64,000 nt of DNA from Tritrichomonas musculus. Its lineage: Eukaryota > Parabasalia > Tritrichomonadida > Tritrichomonadidae. This document shows, one piece after another, positions 9,395-17,520 of this stretch; position 1 is the stretch's first letter; every line of letters begins with the position of its first letter. The stretch lies in the NCBI GenBank assembly GCA_039105265.1, contig JAPFFF010000015.1:2046001-2110000 (forward strand), written 5' to 3'. Below the pieces are notes generated by a model. That model made no database searches. It had not been told where the DNA came from and was given only the letters and a program-made list of their open reading frames with translations. A program made the translations under genes and the position numbers.

Positions 9395-12300
9395 TCAATT
9401 CGAATTGCATATAATATAGTTCCCTGATGTGAGTCCGTGGATGAATGGTGCACAGGATTGGTTCGCGAGGACAATCATTTTGGTGTGTGTCCCGGTGAGA
9501 GCATTCTTGTTTACCGTGATCTTGGACATCGTCATCTCACTGATTTTGTTATTGCAAGTCATACCTGGAGGTGCTGAGAGTTTGCGCATCATCTGCAGAT
9601 TGATATTTTTGCCAACCTTCACACCGCCATTGTCGATGATGTCCTTGTAATCATCACTTGTAATATGGTTTTTCTTGAGGGAGACCCCCTTGAGTTTGAG
9701 TGCCTTGGTCACAGCTCCACTATTAAATATGGTGTAGCACTTGGGGGCTAACGCTATCATATTCTCACCATACTTCTCAATGCAGAGACCCAGTATTTTC
9801 TTCTCATCAGCGATTGTATTTATATTGGGATTCGGCATGAACTTATATATGTTCTCATCATAGAATGCCCTATTCTTGATGATGTATTTGAACTCTTGAT
9901 CGGACCCCTTGGTATCATCACCGGCAACCGCAAAATATGCACTATCAGTATCCCCCTCTATGAAATGGAATCGCTCCACATCAAGGCACTTGTACATGAA
10001 GTCGTATATGAATGTGAGATACCAGAATTTGGCATTATCTAGAGTCCAGAATGATTCCTGAAGGCATGTCGTGCATTTGAAGCTCTTTGGGTTCATCTGG
10101 AGTAGATAGTTGTCATCACTCAATTTGGTGCCACTGACATAGTTGTCGTAGATGATATTCTGGAAGGTCTTATCGCGTGAGCATATCTTGATTTTGGAGA
10201 ACTTCTCGGTGTTCATACCATCGTACCCATATGAGCCATTCATGCTGATCTTGTAGAACTTCTCATTTCCCCCAGCAGCTCCAGAGATGATATCCTGACG
10301 GCGTTTCATGAACTCACTAACGAATGGGTTGAATCCACGATGAGCCTCGTATTTGGTGAGACTCTTGATATCCTCGATGACAAGTCCATGGTCGAGGAGG
10401 AACCAGAGGTAGTAGTTCGAGAATGTCTGATAGGTACCCATTGTATCAACACTCATGGTCAGCTTCCGTTCAGTTTTGTCAACAGATGGGAGCTTATTGT
10501 GAGTCATGTAGTCGTGCATATATGGACCAATTGTGTTCTCATCATTGGTGATATCGAAATTGCGGAATACAGGTGGGAAATTGATGAAGTAGTTGATTTT
10601 GGATATTGGGCATTTCAACATGACCTCCGCTTTGAATAGGAAATCGGGGTGTTCTTGGTACTTCTGGCTGTTGATGATATGCATGCATGAGTTGTAGGTG
10701 TTCATATTTTTGACCCCATCCTTGTACACCTCGAATCGCTCCATCATGGAACCTGGCATATACATGACTCCCCCGTGATATGGATTGGCATCATGTTTGG
10801 TTGAACTGAATGCTGATGGGTATAAGCTGTTGAAATCGACTCCAACAATATGAGTCATTGTGTGTGGAGTATCATATGAGATTACCTTGTGATCAACGGC
10901 GTTGTATCTAAAACGGTTTATTTTGGTATGACCCTTGATGTTGACACGGTGCATGACATTGGATAGACCACCAGTGATGTTGTTCCGTAAGCTGTAATAC
11001 TCCTGTTCATCGTTGATGAGTGTTGGGAGATGCATCATCTTGCAGTACTTCTTCAGCTGAATTCGGAGTTTGGTTATATTGGGGTCATCACGACTGCGAA
11101 GTCTGTTGCATTCCGCACAAGCGAGTTTACAGTTACTGAGTTCATGACCGATATCATTATTGATTCTATCGAGAGTAGGTCTGTTGGTCCATGTGAAGTG
11201 CTCACCACAGAGATGGCACTTGCCAGTATCTGGATTGTTGTACATCTCCATGAACTTATCGAATTGCTCCTCACAAACACATTTATCGAGGTTCCTGGGT
11301 TTGTCCTTATGAGCTAGATTATATTTGACATCCTGGTTATAGTAGTTCTCGCATTTGAATCGCCACCAATCGAGGTTTGGTTTGAATTTGTTAATGGGAT
11401 TCTGTATAGAGTATTCGGCATTTGGATTGAATTCCTTATATGCGAGTGCATACTTGATACAGGATGCATTCTTGCTTAGCGATAGGTTTGAGATGAGGTC
11501 CACATTGTACTGTGCATTGAGTGCAATCAGGTTGTCAATGGGTTTGATCATCATCTCGACATCATTATCATTGTATGCAAGTAGGTAGTCCCATCGGGTT
11601 TCATAGTTTTTGGCATCCTCGAGATACAGTTTGTAATCATCTGGTGTCAATGGGTTCTTCTGGTTGAGATAGCTGTAGAACGCCTCATACTCAAATGGCT
11701 CTGCTTTTGAGAGGACCTCATTGTAGTTCTCAGTGTTGATGGCTTCATATGGGAATACACCCTTCGAGCTATTCTCGACTCCCCCAAAATCAACCCCGAA
11801 TTGTCGTAATGTACCTCCAGCGACAAATGATTGTGCATCGATGAATCGCAACTTGGTGTCGTATTTGGGTGACTTCAATATGAACTGCTTCAGTGAGGAT
11901 GCGGTACCAATGATACTATTGGGCTCAACACTCCATAACGTAGTTCGCTTGGCTGAACTGTAGTTGAGATACTCCTTGAATAGGTTGCTATCGAATCTAC
12001 TCGAGTTGAATCCAAATACGGTTATCACATTCAGGTTGCGATCAATGGTTTTGAGATTGTCAACTGGTTGATTGATGAAGGATTTCATGTATTGAACCTT
12101 ATCGTGATACACCTGCTTGGATTGCTCAAACAACCACTCAATCCACTTGATGATGAACTCAGATGAATCTCTTAATGAGAAGTGCTTTGTGGTACAACCA
12201 GATTGCGATTTGACACATGATGATACACTAAGGGGAATCAGTCGTGAGTTGATGGTTGTGGATGAACCAATAGATGTATTCACAGGCTGTTCAACAGTTT

Positions 12301-14965
12301 CGAAATCGTAGGTGATGTAATATATGTTGGGTTTCCATTCGAGACCATAGGCTAAGCAATATTCGTACACCGGATTACTGAGTATATGTGGACAGTATGG
12401 TAGTGGTTCACGATTGGGTATGAATCGCTTTCGAAATACACCATCACAGTTCTTAACATGGTTCTCGAAACACCTCATGTTGTAATGACCGTAATGGGCA
12501 TATGAGCCACACTTTGGACAGATATGGATGTTGGTCAGCTTCTCAGCATTCCTGATGTACATTATGTGGATGATTCGATTTTGGGTGTACAGCAATGCGG
12601 ATTTCCTAAATGAGTTATCCTCATTGTATTTCCATTGGTCCTGAAGGTTATAGACTTTGAGATCCTCCAAGTACTCATAGATGTCCACATTCAAGTGATG
12701 CTTCTCGGCAGATGCCTTCATGGATTCAATTGATGTACCCGGATAGTTGTTCAGGAGGTCGATTGCATCTTGAGATGGCTTAGTAGAATACACTATATGG
12801 TGATCCTCGCATAGGAGCTTCCTAGCTGCCTGTGTGCGATTCTTAGTATTGCAACCAGATTCAGGGTCAACCAGATGGTCATCTAGACATGCAGCCAGAA
12901 ATCGGTACCAACATAGATTGTCATCGGCATTGTCCGTGATGATGAATTTGCTATTTTTGATCTCAGGAGGTATATCCTTGATTGGACCACTAACCTTGAC
13001 CATTCGAGATACCGTGAATGAGACTGATCCTACCATAATCAACTTGGTTCCAGATGTTGAGGTCTCATATGAGTGCAGTACTGATTCAATATAGTACTTC
13101 ACGATATCAAGCGATTGCTCATCACGAACCACAATTGGGATAGCCGATTTATAGTTGTTCCAATTGATTTCCCTAGCTGCATATTCACATGAATACCCAA
13201 ACACTTTCTCAGCATAGGGAGTCTCAAATACACCCGAGAGTTGGAAATAGATTTTGAATGGTTTTACCTCACGCTTATAGACCTGTTGCAAGCCGTCATA
13301 TATTGTGTTCAATGAGGATATTGAGTTGAAGTAGTATATGTATATTGGCTCATAGGTATCGATATCCTCACGCTCATTGGAATCACTATCAGCATATTTG
13401 GTATATGATCGCCAAGCCTCAACAGCCCTATCATAGCTATCAGGTTCATTCACCATGAGGAAATCGGTGTGTTTCGATTTGAACTGATGGCCGAACTCAC
13501 TGAGGTAATCGAGTATTTCATTATTTTCAGGGTCCTTGGGGAGATCATCAATGTTTTCGGTGACCTTGGGGGAATCATTGATAATATGGACCAGTTTTGT
13601 AACCTTAGTCCTGTCTCGGGGTATATTATGTATTTCAGTTCTGTCGATATACTCGGGGAAATATTTGTTGAAATAGGAATGTGCTTTGTTATCATCAATA
13701 CTAGCGTTACTACCGATAATATGATTCAGTTTTGTAACCTTAGTCCTGTCTCGGAGTATATCTTGTATTTCAGCTCTATCGAGATACTCGGGATAATACT
13801 TGTTGAAATATGAATATGCTTTGTGTTCATCATCTAATTGCTGAATGAACTTAATCCAGGTATTCAATTGCTGGCGTTCATCAATGCGGTCCTCAATCTT
13901 GTAAGCATCTCTATTGAAATTATTGAAGTAATCATTATCTACGGCTGCACGGCGTTCAGTCTCAAGTCTCTCGAAGAATGTATCAAGATCTGATTCCTTG
14001 ATATGATAATCGCGATCAAAACCGGTGCGATATACAAATAAATTATCATTCAGGAACTTTACGAAACTGCTCAGTCGTTCATTATATGATCTGTTGTGGA
14101 TGTTGGCATCGAACTCCTCATTGGCTTTATCGATATATTCTTCAACAGTTTCCTCGGGTATAATACGTTTAGCGAAATTCTTAGTACTAATCTTGCGATG
14201 CTTTTCACGTTCCAGTTTCTTCTCCTGTTCCCGCTTCTGTTTCAATCGATCGCGTTTCAATTTCTCAGCCTGTTTCCGTTCCCGCTTCTGGAGACGTTCC
14301 TGTTCAATACGCTCCTGTTCCGATTTCTTAGCGAGTTCACGTTCAAGTCTGACCTCCTCAAGTGCAATCAGATTCTTGTCAGTTGCATCCCTCAGCAGCT
14401 CATCCTCTTGTTCATCACGCAGTCTCTCAAAGAATTTCTCAAAATGGGATTCCTCGAGATAATAATCGCGATCAAACCCAGTACGATATACGAATGCATT
14501 GTCATTTAGGAACTTTATGAAACCGTTCCGTCGTTCATTATATGGTATGTCGTATGGGATATTGCCACCGAACTCCTCATTGGCGATATCTATATAAGCG
14601 TCAACAGTATTTGTGGCTTGAATATTTCTAGCAAAATTCTTAGTAATAATCTTGCTATTCAGTAAACGTTCAGCATGTTCCAGTCCCAATTTCTCGAGAC
14701 GCTCCTGTTCAGCACGCGTAAGCCTCAGTCGTCTGATGAATGTTTCAAGATCTGATTCCTTGAGCTTATTATCGGGATCAAAACCAGTGTGAGCTACAAA
14801 TGAGTTCTCATTCAGGAACTTTATGAGACTACTCAGCTGTCCAACATATGGGCTGTTGGTTGAGATACCCCCATCGAACTCCTCATTGATGATATCGATA
14901 TATTCTCTGACGATGTCTGTGGGTAGAACCTTTTTATCGAAATTCCAATTAGTAATCTTACTCAT
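9395..14965 (-). CDS. Polinton protein-primed family B DNA polymerase (1,856 aa)
   Basis: This would replicate the element from its protein-primed ends. Residues 1-350 hold three copies of a repeat of about 80 residues (FVYRTGFDRDY-L-ESD-FFERL type), with a highly charged coiled coil (about 190-265) between copies two and three. Two YFNKYxPEYxDRxEI repeats follow (about 395-480). Next come the CWYRFLAACL region and a CPKCG zinc finger (about 800-845). Exonuclease motifs are YDFET (about 887), GFNSSRFD (about 988) and YNDNDV (about 1,130). Polymerase motifs are DFNSLYPS (about 1,376), KISMNGSYG (about 1,575) and GDTDS (about 1,670). Between the exonuclease and polymerase domains sits a zinc module, CHLCGEH ... 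LACAECNRLR, of HNH type (about 1,250-1,290). At 1,856 residues it is long for the family because of the N-terminal repeats. Confidence 0.95.
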   Translation of the reverse strand: MSKITNWNFDKKVLPTDIVREYIDIINEEFDGGISTNSPYVGQLSSLIKFLNENSFVAHTGFDPDNKLKESDLETFIRRLRLTRAEQERLEKLGLEHAERLLNSKIITKNFARNIQATNTVDAYIDIANEEFGGNIPYDIPYNERRNGFIKFLNDNAFVYRTGFDRDYYLEESHFEKFFERLRDEQEDELLRDATDKNLIALEEVRLERELAKKSEQERIEQERLQKRERKQAEKLKRDRLKQKREQEKKLEREKHRKISTKNFAKRIIPEETVEEYIDKANEEFDANIHNRSYNERLSSFVKFLNDNLFVYRTGFDRDYHIKESDLDTFFERLETERRAAVDNDYFNNFNRDAYKIEDRIDERQQLNTWIKFIQQLDDEHKAYSYFNKYYPEYLDRAEIQDILRDRTKVTKLNHIIGSNASIDDNKAHSYFNKYFPEYIDRTEIHNIPRDRTKVTKLVHIINDSPKVTENIDDLPKDPENNEILDYLSEFGHQFKSKHTDFLMVNEPDSYDRAVEAWRSYTKYADSDSNEREDIDTYEPIYIYYFNSISSLNTIYDGLQQVYKREVKPFKIYFQLSGVFETPYAEKVFGYSCEYAAREINWNNYKSAIPIVVRDEQSLDIVKYYIESVLHSYETSTSGTKLIMVGSVSFTVSRMVKVSGPIKDIPPEIKNSKFIITDNADDNLCWYRFLAACLDDHLVDPESGCNTKNRTQAARKLLCEDHHIVYSTKPSQDAIDLLNNYPGTSIESMKASAEKHHLNVDIYEYLEDLKVYNLQDQWKYNEDNSFRKSALLYTQNRIIHIMYIRNAEKLTNIHICPKCGSYAHYGHYNMRCFENHVKNCDGVFRKRFIPNREPLPYCPHILSNPVYEYCLAYGLEWKPNIYYITYDFETVEQPVNTSIGSSTTINSRLIPLSVSSCVKSQSGCTTKHFSLRDSSEFIIKWIEWLFEQSKQVYHDKVQYMKSFINQPVDNLKTIDRNLNVITVFGFNSSRFDSNLFKEYLNYSSAKRTTLWSVEPNSIIGTASSLKQFILKSPKYDTKLRFIDAQSFVAGGTLRQFGVDFGGVENSSKGVFPYEAINTENYNEVLSKAEPFEYEAFYSYLNQKNPLTPDDYKLYLEDAKNYETRWDYLLAYNDNDVEMMIKPIDNLIALNAQYNVDLISNLSLSKNASCIKYALAYKEFNPNAEYSIQNPINKFKPNLDWWRFKCENYYNQDVKYNLAHKDKPRNLDKCVCEEQFDKFMEMYNNPDTGKCHLCGEHFTWTNRPTLDRINNDIGHELSNCKLACAECNRLRSRDDPNITKLRIQLKKYCKMMHLPTLINDEQEYYSLRNNITGGLSNVMHRVNIKGHTKINRFRYNAVDHKVISYDTPHTMTHIVGVDFNSLYPSAFSSTKHDANPYHGGVMYMPGSMMERFEVYKDGVKNMNTYNSCMHIINSQKYQEHPDFLFKAEVMLKCPISKINYFINFPPVFRNFDITNDENTIGPYMHDYMTHNKLPSVDKTERKLTMSVDTMGTYQTFSNYYLWFLLDHGLVIEDIKSLTKYEAHRGFNPFVSEFMKRRQDIISGAAGGNEKFYKISMNGSYGYDGMNTEKFSKIKICSRDKTFQNIIYDNYVSGTKLSDDNYLLQMNPKSFKCTTCLQESFWTLDNAKFWYLTFIYDFMYKCLDVERFHFIEGDTDSAYFAVAGDDTKGSDQEFKYIIKNRAFYDENIYKFMPNPNINTIADEKKILGLCIEKYGENMIALAPKCYTIFNSGAVTKALKLKGVSLKKNHITSDDYKDIIDNGGVKVGKNINLQMMRKLSAPPGMTCNNKISEMTMSKITVNKNALTGTHTKMIVLANQSCAPFIHGLTSGNYIICNSN

Positions 14966-15063
14966 TTACCCCATTGGTAAAAATACAAAAATAATCATCG
15001 CAACGCAGTTGATGACATACTATTTTTGAATTTTATTCGATTAAATAGCAAATCGGAATCATA

Positions 15064-15161
15064 TATGTGTTAGCGCTAACTGGTATAGTTGTTGGGTCAT
15101 GAAGCATGTCTCCGGGCTTCGGCTGCAGGCATGAGTTCGATCCACTGCCATACCGATTTTT
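15064..15161 (+). ncRNA. tRNA-like Pol III-type transcription unit (putative)
   Basis: An A-box-like TAGCGCTAACTGG (15,071-15,083) is followed about 50 bases later by a good B-box, GAGTTCGATCC (15,133-15,143), and then by a T5 run at 15,157-15,161 that could end Pol III transcription. Box spacing and unit length (about 90-95 nt) are those of a tRNA gene. However, I could not draw a proper cloverleaf: only about four of seven acceptor pairs and two of five T-stem pairs form. It may be a degenerate tRNA, a tRNA-derived small RNA of the element, or chance. Confidence 0.35.
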
Positions 15162-15192
15162 CGTATTATTTCCGGTCCATATTTGTGATAGA

Positions 15193-15378
15193 GCCCAAGC
15201 GCACTAAACACCTTGGGTAAGCTATTACTTGTGGATTATAGGGGTAATACGGGCATTTGCCGGCATTTGCAACCCCAACCAGCCTCATGGTGGATGCAGG
15301 TATTTTCATTGAGGGATTGATGTGCAATCCCGGGCATGTATATTGGTTCCTCTAGAGAATGCATTACGCATCCATCAT
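15193..15378. repeat. Nested inverted repeats, possible structured RNA or cruciform
   Basis: Three inverted repeats are packed together. CCCAAG at 15,193-15,198 pairs with CTTGGG at 15,211-15,216. An outer pair, CATGGTGGATGC (15,286-15,297) and GCATCCATCATG (about 15,368-15,379), matches at 11 of 12 positions. Inside it, GGGATTG (15,313-15,319) pairs perfectly with CAATCCC (15,325-15,331). The outer stem would enclose about 70 bases. No reading frame explains the region. Confidence 0.5.
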
Positions 15379-15509
15379 GGGGTCGGTTTTTGCAAAAATA
15401 TTTTTGGAATACGGTTAGAAATCGGTTGTATCAATCTCATCATCGGGATCTGGATCTGTTTCCCTTGGGGGACCGTTTATAGGCATATGGGTGTTGATTA
15501 GTTTTTGGG

Positions 15510-15971
15510 TCATAACATGGAGATACTCAATTTCAGGTTATCGCGTATGAGTCTACGCAATAGGGATACACGTTTATGAGGTTCTGCGTTGGAGACCGCA
15601 TCGATTACTGCCTGTGATGTGACATATTGGATCAATCGGTCGTGATCTCCAATATCCAGGAACTTGCTTCGATTGAATATATGGGTCCGATTTAAACGAG
15701 GTCGAGGATGTTCAATAGATGGAGTCTCCGGAGGTGAGTCATTTGCATCCTGAGTGGTGTCCTGAGTGGTGTCGATATGTGCTTCAGCCTTGGGGGTATC
15801 TGCAGATGGTTTGCGTTTATGGTTCATACGCTTAATCAAATGCTTGACATCTCGGCGCAAATCGGTGATGCCATCTACGATCTTTAGGAGTATCTCAGCA
15901 TCAGTTGCTGTATCAGTATCTGTATCAGTATCTGTACCAGTAGCCGTACCAGTAGCTGTATCAGTATCCAT
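15510..15971 (-). CDS. Polinton small TD-rich protein (153 aa)
   Basis: The product is not recognised. Residues 1-26 are a threonine/aspartate/alanine run coded by a short-period repeat (about 15,900-15,970). The middle is basic and low in complexity, around RRDVKHLIKRMNHKRK. The last 50 residues look helical, with HIFNRSKFLDIGDHDRLIQYVTS and a basic RVSLLRRLIRDNL. It lies upstream of the polymerase on the same strand and 55 bp downstream of the KilA-N gene, so the three small genes could be co-expressed. The start is the ATG at 15,971, preceded by a T-rich stretch as in the neighbouring genes. Confidence 0.65.
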   Translation of the reverse strand: MDTDTATGTATGTDTDTDTDTATDAEILLKIVDGITDLRRDVKHLIKRMNHKRKPSADTPKAEAHIDTTQDTTQDANDSPPETPSIEHPRPRLNRTHIFNRSKFLDIGDHDRLIQYVTSQAVIDAVSNAEPHKRVSLLRRLIRDNLKLSISML

Positions 15972-16026
15972 TTATGCAAAAATAAAATATTATTTTCGAC
16001 TGTTCCAGGGATTTTGACGAATGTAC

Positions 16027-16794
16027 TTATGATTGCATTGTGGTTGTGAAATATTTGTCCACAGCTGTATGAAAATCATTAAGGCATGATCTTTTGATGG
16101 TAATCCTGGTACCACCTACAGTGACATCATCCCCTTTGAACATAGCTTTGGCCATACGCTTGATATCTTCATTCGGGGTCATTGCGATGGGTAGGTCATC
16201 AATAAATATCCAGCGCTTCTTCTTATCTTGATATATCCTACTGACCTGCCTCCATGAATGCTTGTTGCGACGAACGAGATGGAGTACCACAGAATCCTTA
16301 TCTTTGGGAAGATCCTCAAGCCATATCATATATCGGTAGCTATTTTTGTGATCCTTGGGGACAGCCCTTGTAGTGAGGTCATTGATTTTGTTATTCATCT
16401 GCTCGCGTTGCTGAGAAGCTAGTGAATCCAATAATTGCATGACATCCCATGCATATGATGGTGATGCCCACATTGCAATATGATTGACCAGCAATCGGTG
16501 AACATACATACCCTTCAAATCATTTGACAAATTGGGTCTATCTTCATACAATTTCTGGTCTGGTAGAATTCTACCAGACCCACTTTCGAGCAATTCCTGT
16601 GTTGATTTGTTATCAAACCAATGGCGAAACTGCTTCTTGGAATTGCATGCAGCGAGAATGCTTTGAGCTTGGTACATATCATCCTTAATGGAATGTATCA
16701 AACGGAGCTTCTCATTATACTGGATGAATTCATACTCATCATCGATTGGTTCGACAACAGCTGACACTGGTGTATTTGACCCAGTTGATTCCAT
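16027..16794 (-). CDS. Polinton KilA-N domain protein (255 aa)
   Basis: Residues about 45-115 match the KilA-N DNA-binding fold: FRHWFDNKSTQELLES, then a conserved glycine and GMYVHRLLVNHIAMWASPSYAWDVMQLL, as in large DNA viruses, phages and trichomonad proteins. Residues about 140-250 form a second domain (YRYMIWLEDLPKDKDSVVLHL and WRQVSRIYQDKKKRWIFI) that resembles the C-terminal partner domain often fused to KilA-N. The protein is probably a DNA-binding regulator of the element. A perfect 24-bp palindrome sits inside its own coding region near residues 72-79, and a near copy lies at the fibre/polymerase junction. The start at 16,794 is preceded by the box ATTTTTTATC 9 bases upstream, shared with the next gene. 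Confidence 0.85.
   Translation of the reverse strand: MESTGSNTPVSAVVEPIDDEYEFIQYNEKLRLIHSIKDDMYQAQSILAACNSKKQFRHWFDNKSTQELLESGSGRILPDQKLYEDRPNLSNDLKGMYVHRLLVNHIAMWASPSYAWDVMQLLDSLASQQREQMNNKINDLTTRAVPKDHKNSYRYMIWLEDLPKDKDSVVLHLVRRNKHSWRQVSRIYQDKKKRWIFIDDLPIAMTPNEDIKRMAKAMFKGDDVTVGGTRITIKRSCLNDFHTAVDKYFTTTMQS
16557..16580. promoter_or_regulatory. Perfect 24-bp palindrome inside the KilA-N gene
   Basis: The site reads GGTC-TGGTAGAATTCTACCA-GACC and is identical to its own reverse complement over all 24 bases. A copy with one change lies at 9,310-9,333. A perfect palindrome of this length kept in a coding region suggests a binding site for a dimeric protein. The KilA-N product is the obvious candidate, but that link is inferred. 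Confidence 0.55.
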
Positions 16795-16807
16795 TTGGAA
16801 TTCGATA
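16795..16807 (-). promoter_or_regulatory. T-rich start box upstream of KilA-N gene
   Basis: On the minus strand ATTTTTTATC lies 9 bases before the ATG. The same box stands at the same distance before the ATG at 17,197, and looser T-rich versions precede the ATGs at 15,971 and 14,965. This points to an element-specific core promoter or leader. Confidence 0.4.
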
Positions 16808-16894
16808 AAAAATTGAGTTGCATTGCGAACTAGCTAGTTATTACATCATATGAAGTTGAGTCCAAAAATATATAATGGGAATGCGATTGAGAAC

Positions 16895-17197
16895 TTACGC
16901 GTATTCATATGAGAATGCGAGTATTTTCAATAGCATCTTGATACGCCCCAAATCGAGTTCCTTGCGATCATAGCTATCACCATCTATGATTTTGGTTCGA
17001 AGGGATTCCAAATCGGTTTCATAATTCGATATTGTATCGATGAGATCGTCCATGAAATCATCGTCGTTGTGGTAGTCGAATGCAAGGGATTTCCATTGGG
17101 GGTATTTCTTGAGGATGACGCGTTCGAGGTAATCGAGTTTGACACCATTAGCTTCGACAGTGGAGAGTTGTGGTATGGCAGCTGTTGCTGAATTCAT
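16895..17197 (-). CDS. Polinton small hypothetical protein (100 aa)
   Basis: The protein is not recognised. It is acidic and probably helical, with VKLDYLERVILKKYPQWKSL, an aspartate-rich DYHNDDDFMDDLIDTI segment and a leucine-rich C-terminus. The frame stays open further upstream to an ATG at 17,353, but those extra 52 codons run through the terminal tandem repeats. I therefore choose the ATG at 17,197, which has the same ATTTTTTATC box 9 bases before it as the KilA-N gene. It is the outermost gene of the element. Confidence 0.6.
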   Translation of the reverse strand: MNSATAAIPQLSTVEANGVKLDYLERVILKKYPQWKSLAFDYHNDDDFMDDLIDTISNYETDLESLRTKIIDGDSYDRKELDLGRIKMLLKILAFSYEYA

Positions 17198-17251
17198 TTC
17201 TAACTGGATAAAAAATCGAATTGGTTTGAGAATCGCGTTATTTTTGTCTGT

Positions 17252-17355
17252 CATGGTCTGTCCCATCGGTCTGTGTCGCCATCGGAACGTTCCATCGGTC
17301 TGCTCCATAGGTAGTCCCATAGGTGGTCTATAGGTGGTCCATAGGTGGTCCATAT
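17252..17355. repeat. Tandem repeats near the Polinton right end
   Basis: Degenerate 11-14 bp units related to CCATAGGTGGTC and CCATCGGTCTG are repeated about seven times. Arrays of this type are usual just inside Polinton termini. Confidence 0.8.
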
Positions 17356-17520
17356 GCGGGCTATTTTCGGAATTTGTATGGGCCCGAATATGGGTGTTTT
17401 AAAGGCGTTTTGGGGTAGTATGCAGTATGGGTCCCATATGTGGATTTTGAATTTTAACCCGAATATGGGCCCAAAAATGGGTCATTTATAGGCGTTTTAA
17501 GTGGATTCTATCTGACCCCG
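17356..17520. repeat. Polinton right terminal region with direct repeat
   Basis: Two similar blocks follow each other: GAATATGGG ... TTTTAAAGGCGTTTTG near 17,390-17,415 and GAATATGGG ... TTTATAGGCGTTTTAAG near 17,460-17,502. This is probably part of the terminal inverted repeat. The element most likely ends in or near ATTCTATCT at about 17,506-17,513. Its partner end is not in the window, so the boundary is a guess to within about 15 bases. Confidence 0.5.

Larger units (their letters stand above)
14966..15509. other. Non-coding, hairpin-rich Polinton spacer
   Basis: No gene of useful length is seen in these 544 bases. The stretch holds a perfect 12-bp palindrome (15,069-15,080), a tRNA-like Pol III unit (about 15,064-15,161), and a set of nested inverted repeats (about 15,193-15,378). 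It is the longest non-coding stretch in the visible Polinton. Confidence 0.7.
1..17520. mobile_element. Polinton/Maverick element, right-hand part
   Basis: The visible stretch is a dense block of long reading frames on both strands, richer in G+C than the AT-rich host DNA to its right. The family call rests on the protein-primed family B DNA polymerase, a fibre-like structural protein and a KilA-N protein. Right-terminal DNA (17,198 to about 17,520) has tandem and direct repeats of the kind seen near Polinton ends. The left end is outside the window, so the terminal inverted repeats cannot be compared. Integrase, packaging ATPase, maturation protease and major capsid genes are not recognised here and may lie to the left. 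The visible part looks whole, with no breaks seen, which suggests a fairly recent insertion. The exact right end is inferred from the composition change and from the transposase fragment that begins at about 17,521. Confidence 0.88.

Noticed and set aside
15064-15161. A standard tRNA gene
   Set aside because: A and B boxes and a T-run are present, but acceptor and T stems pair poorly and no anticodon arm forms; kept only as tRNA-like.
17198-17353. N-terminal extension of the outermost Polinton gene (52 codons)
   Set aside because: It translates the terminal tandem repeats; the internal ATG at 17,197 has the shared upstream box.
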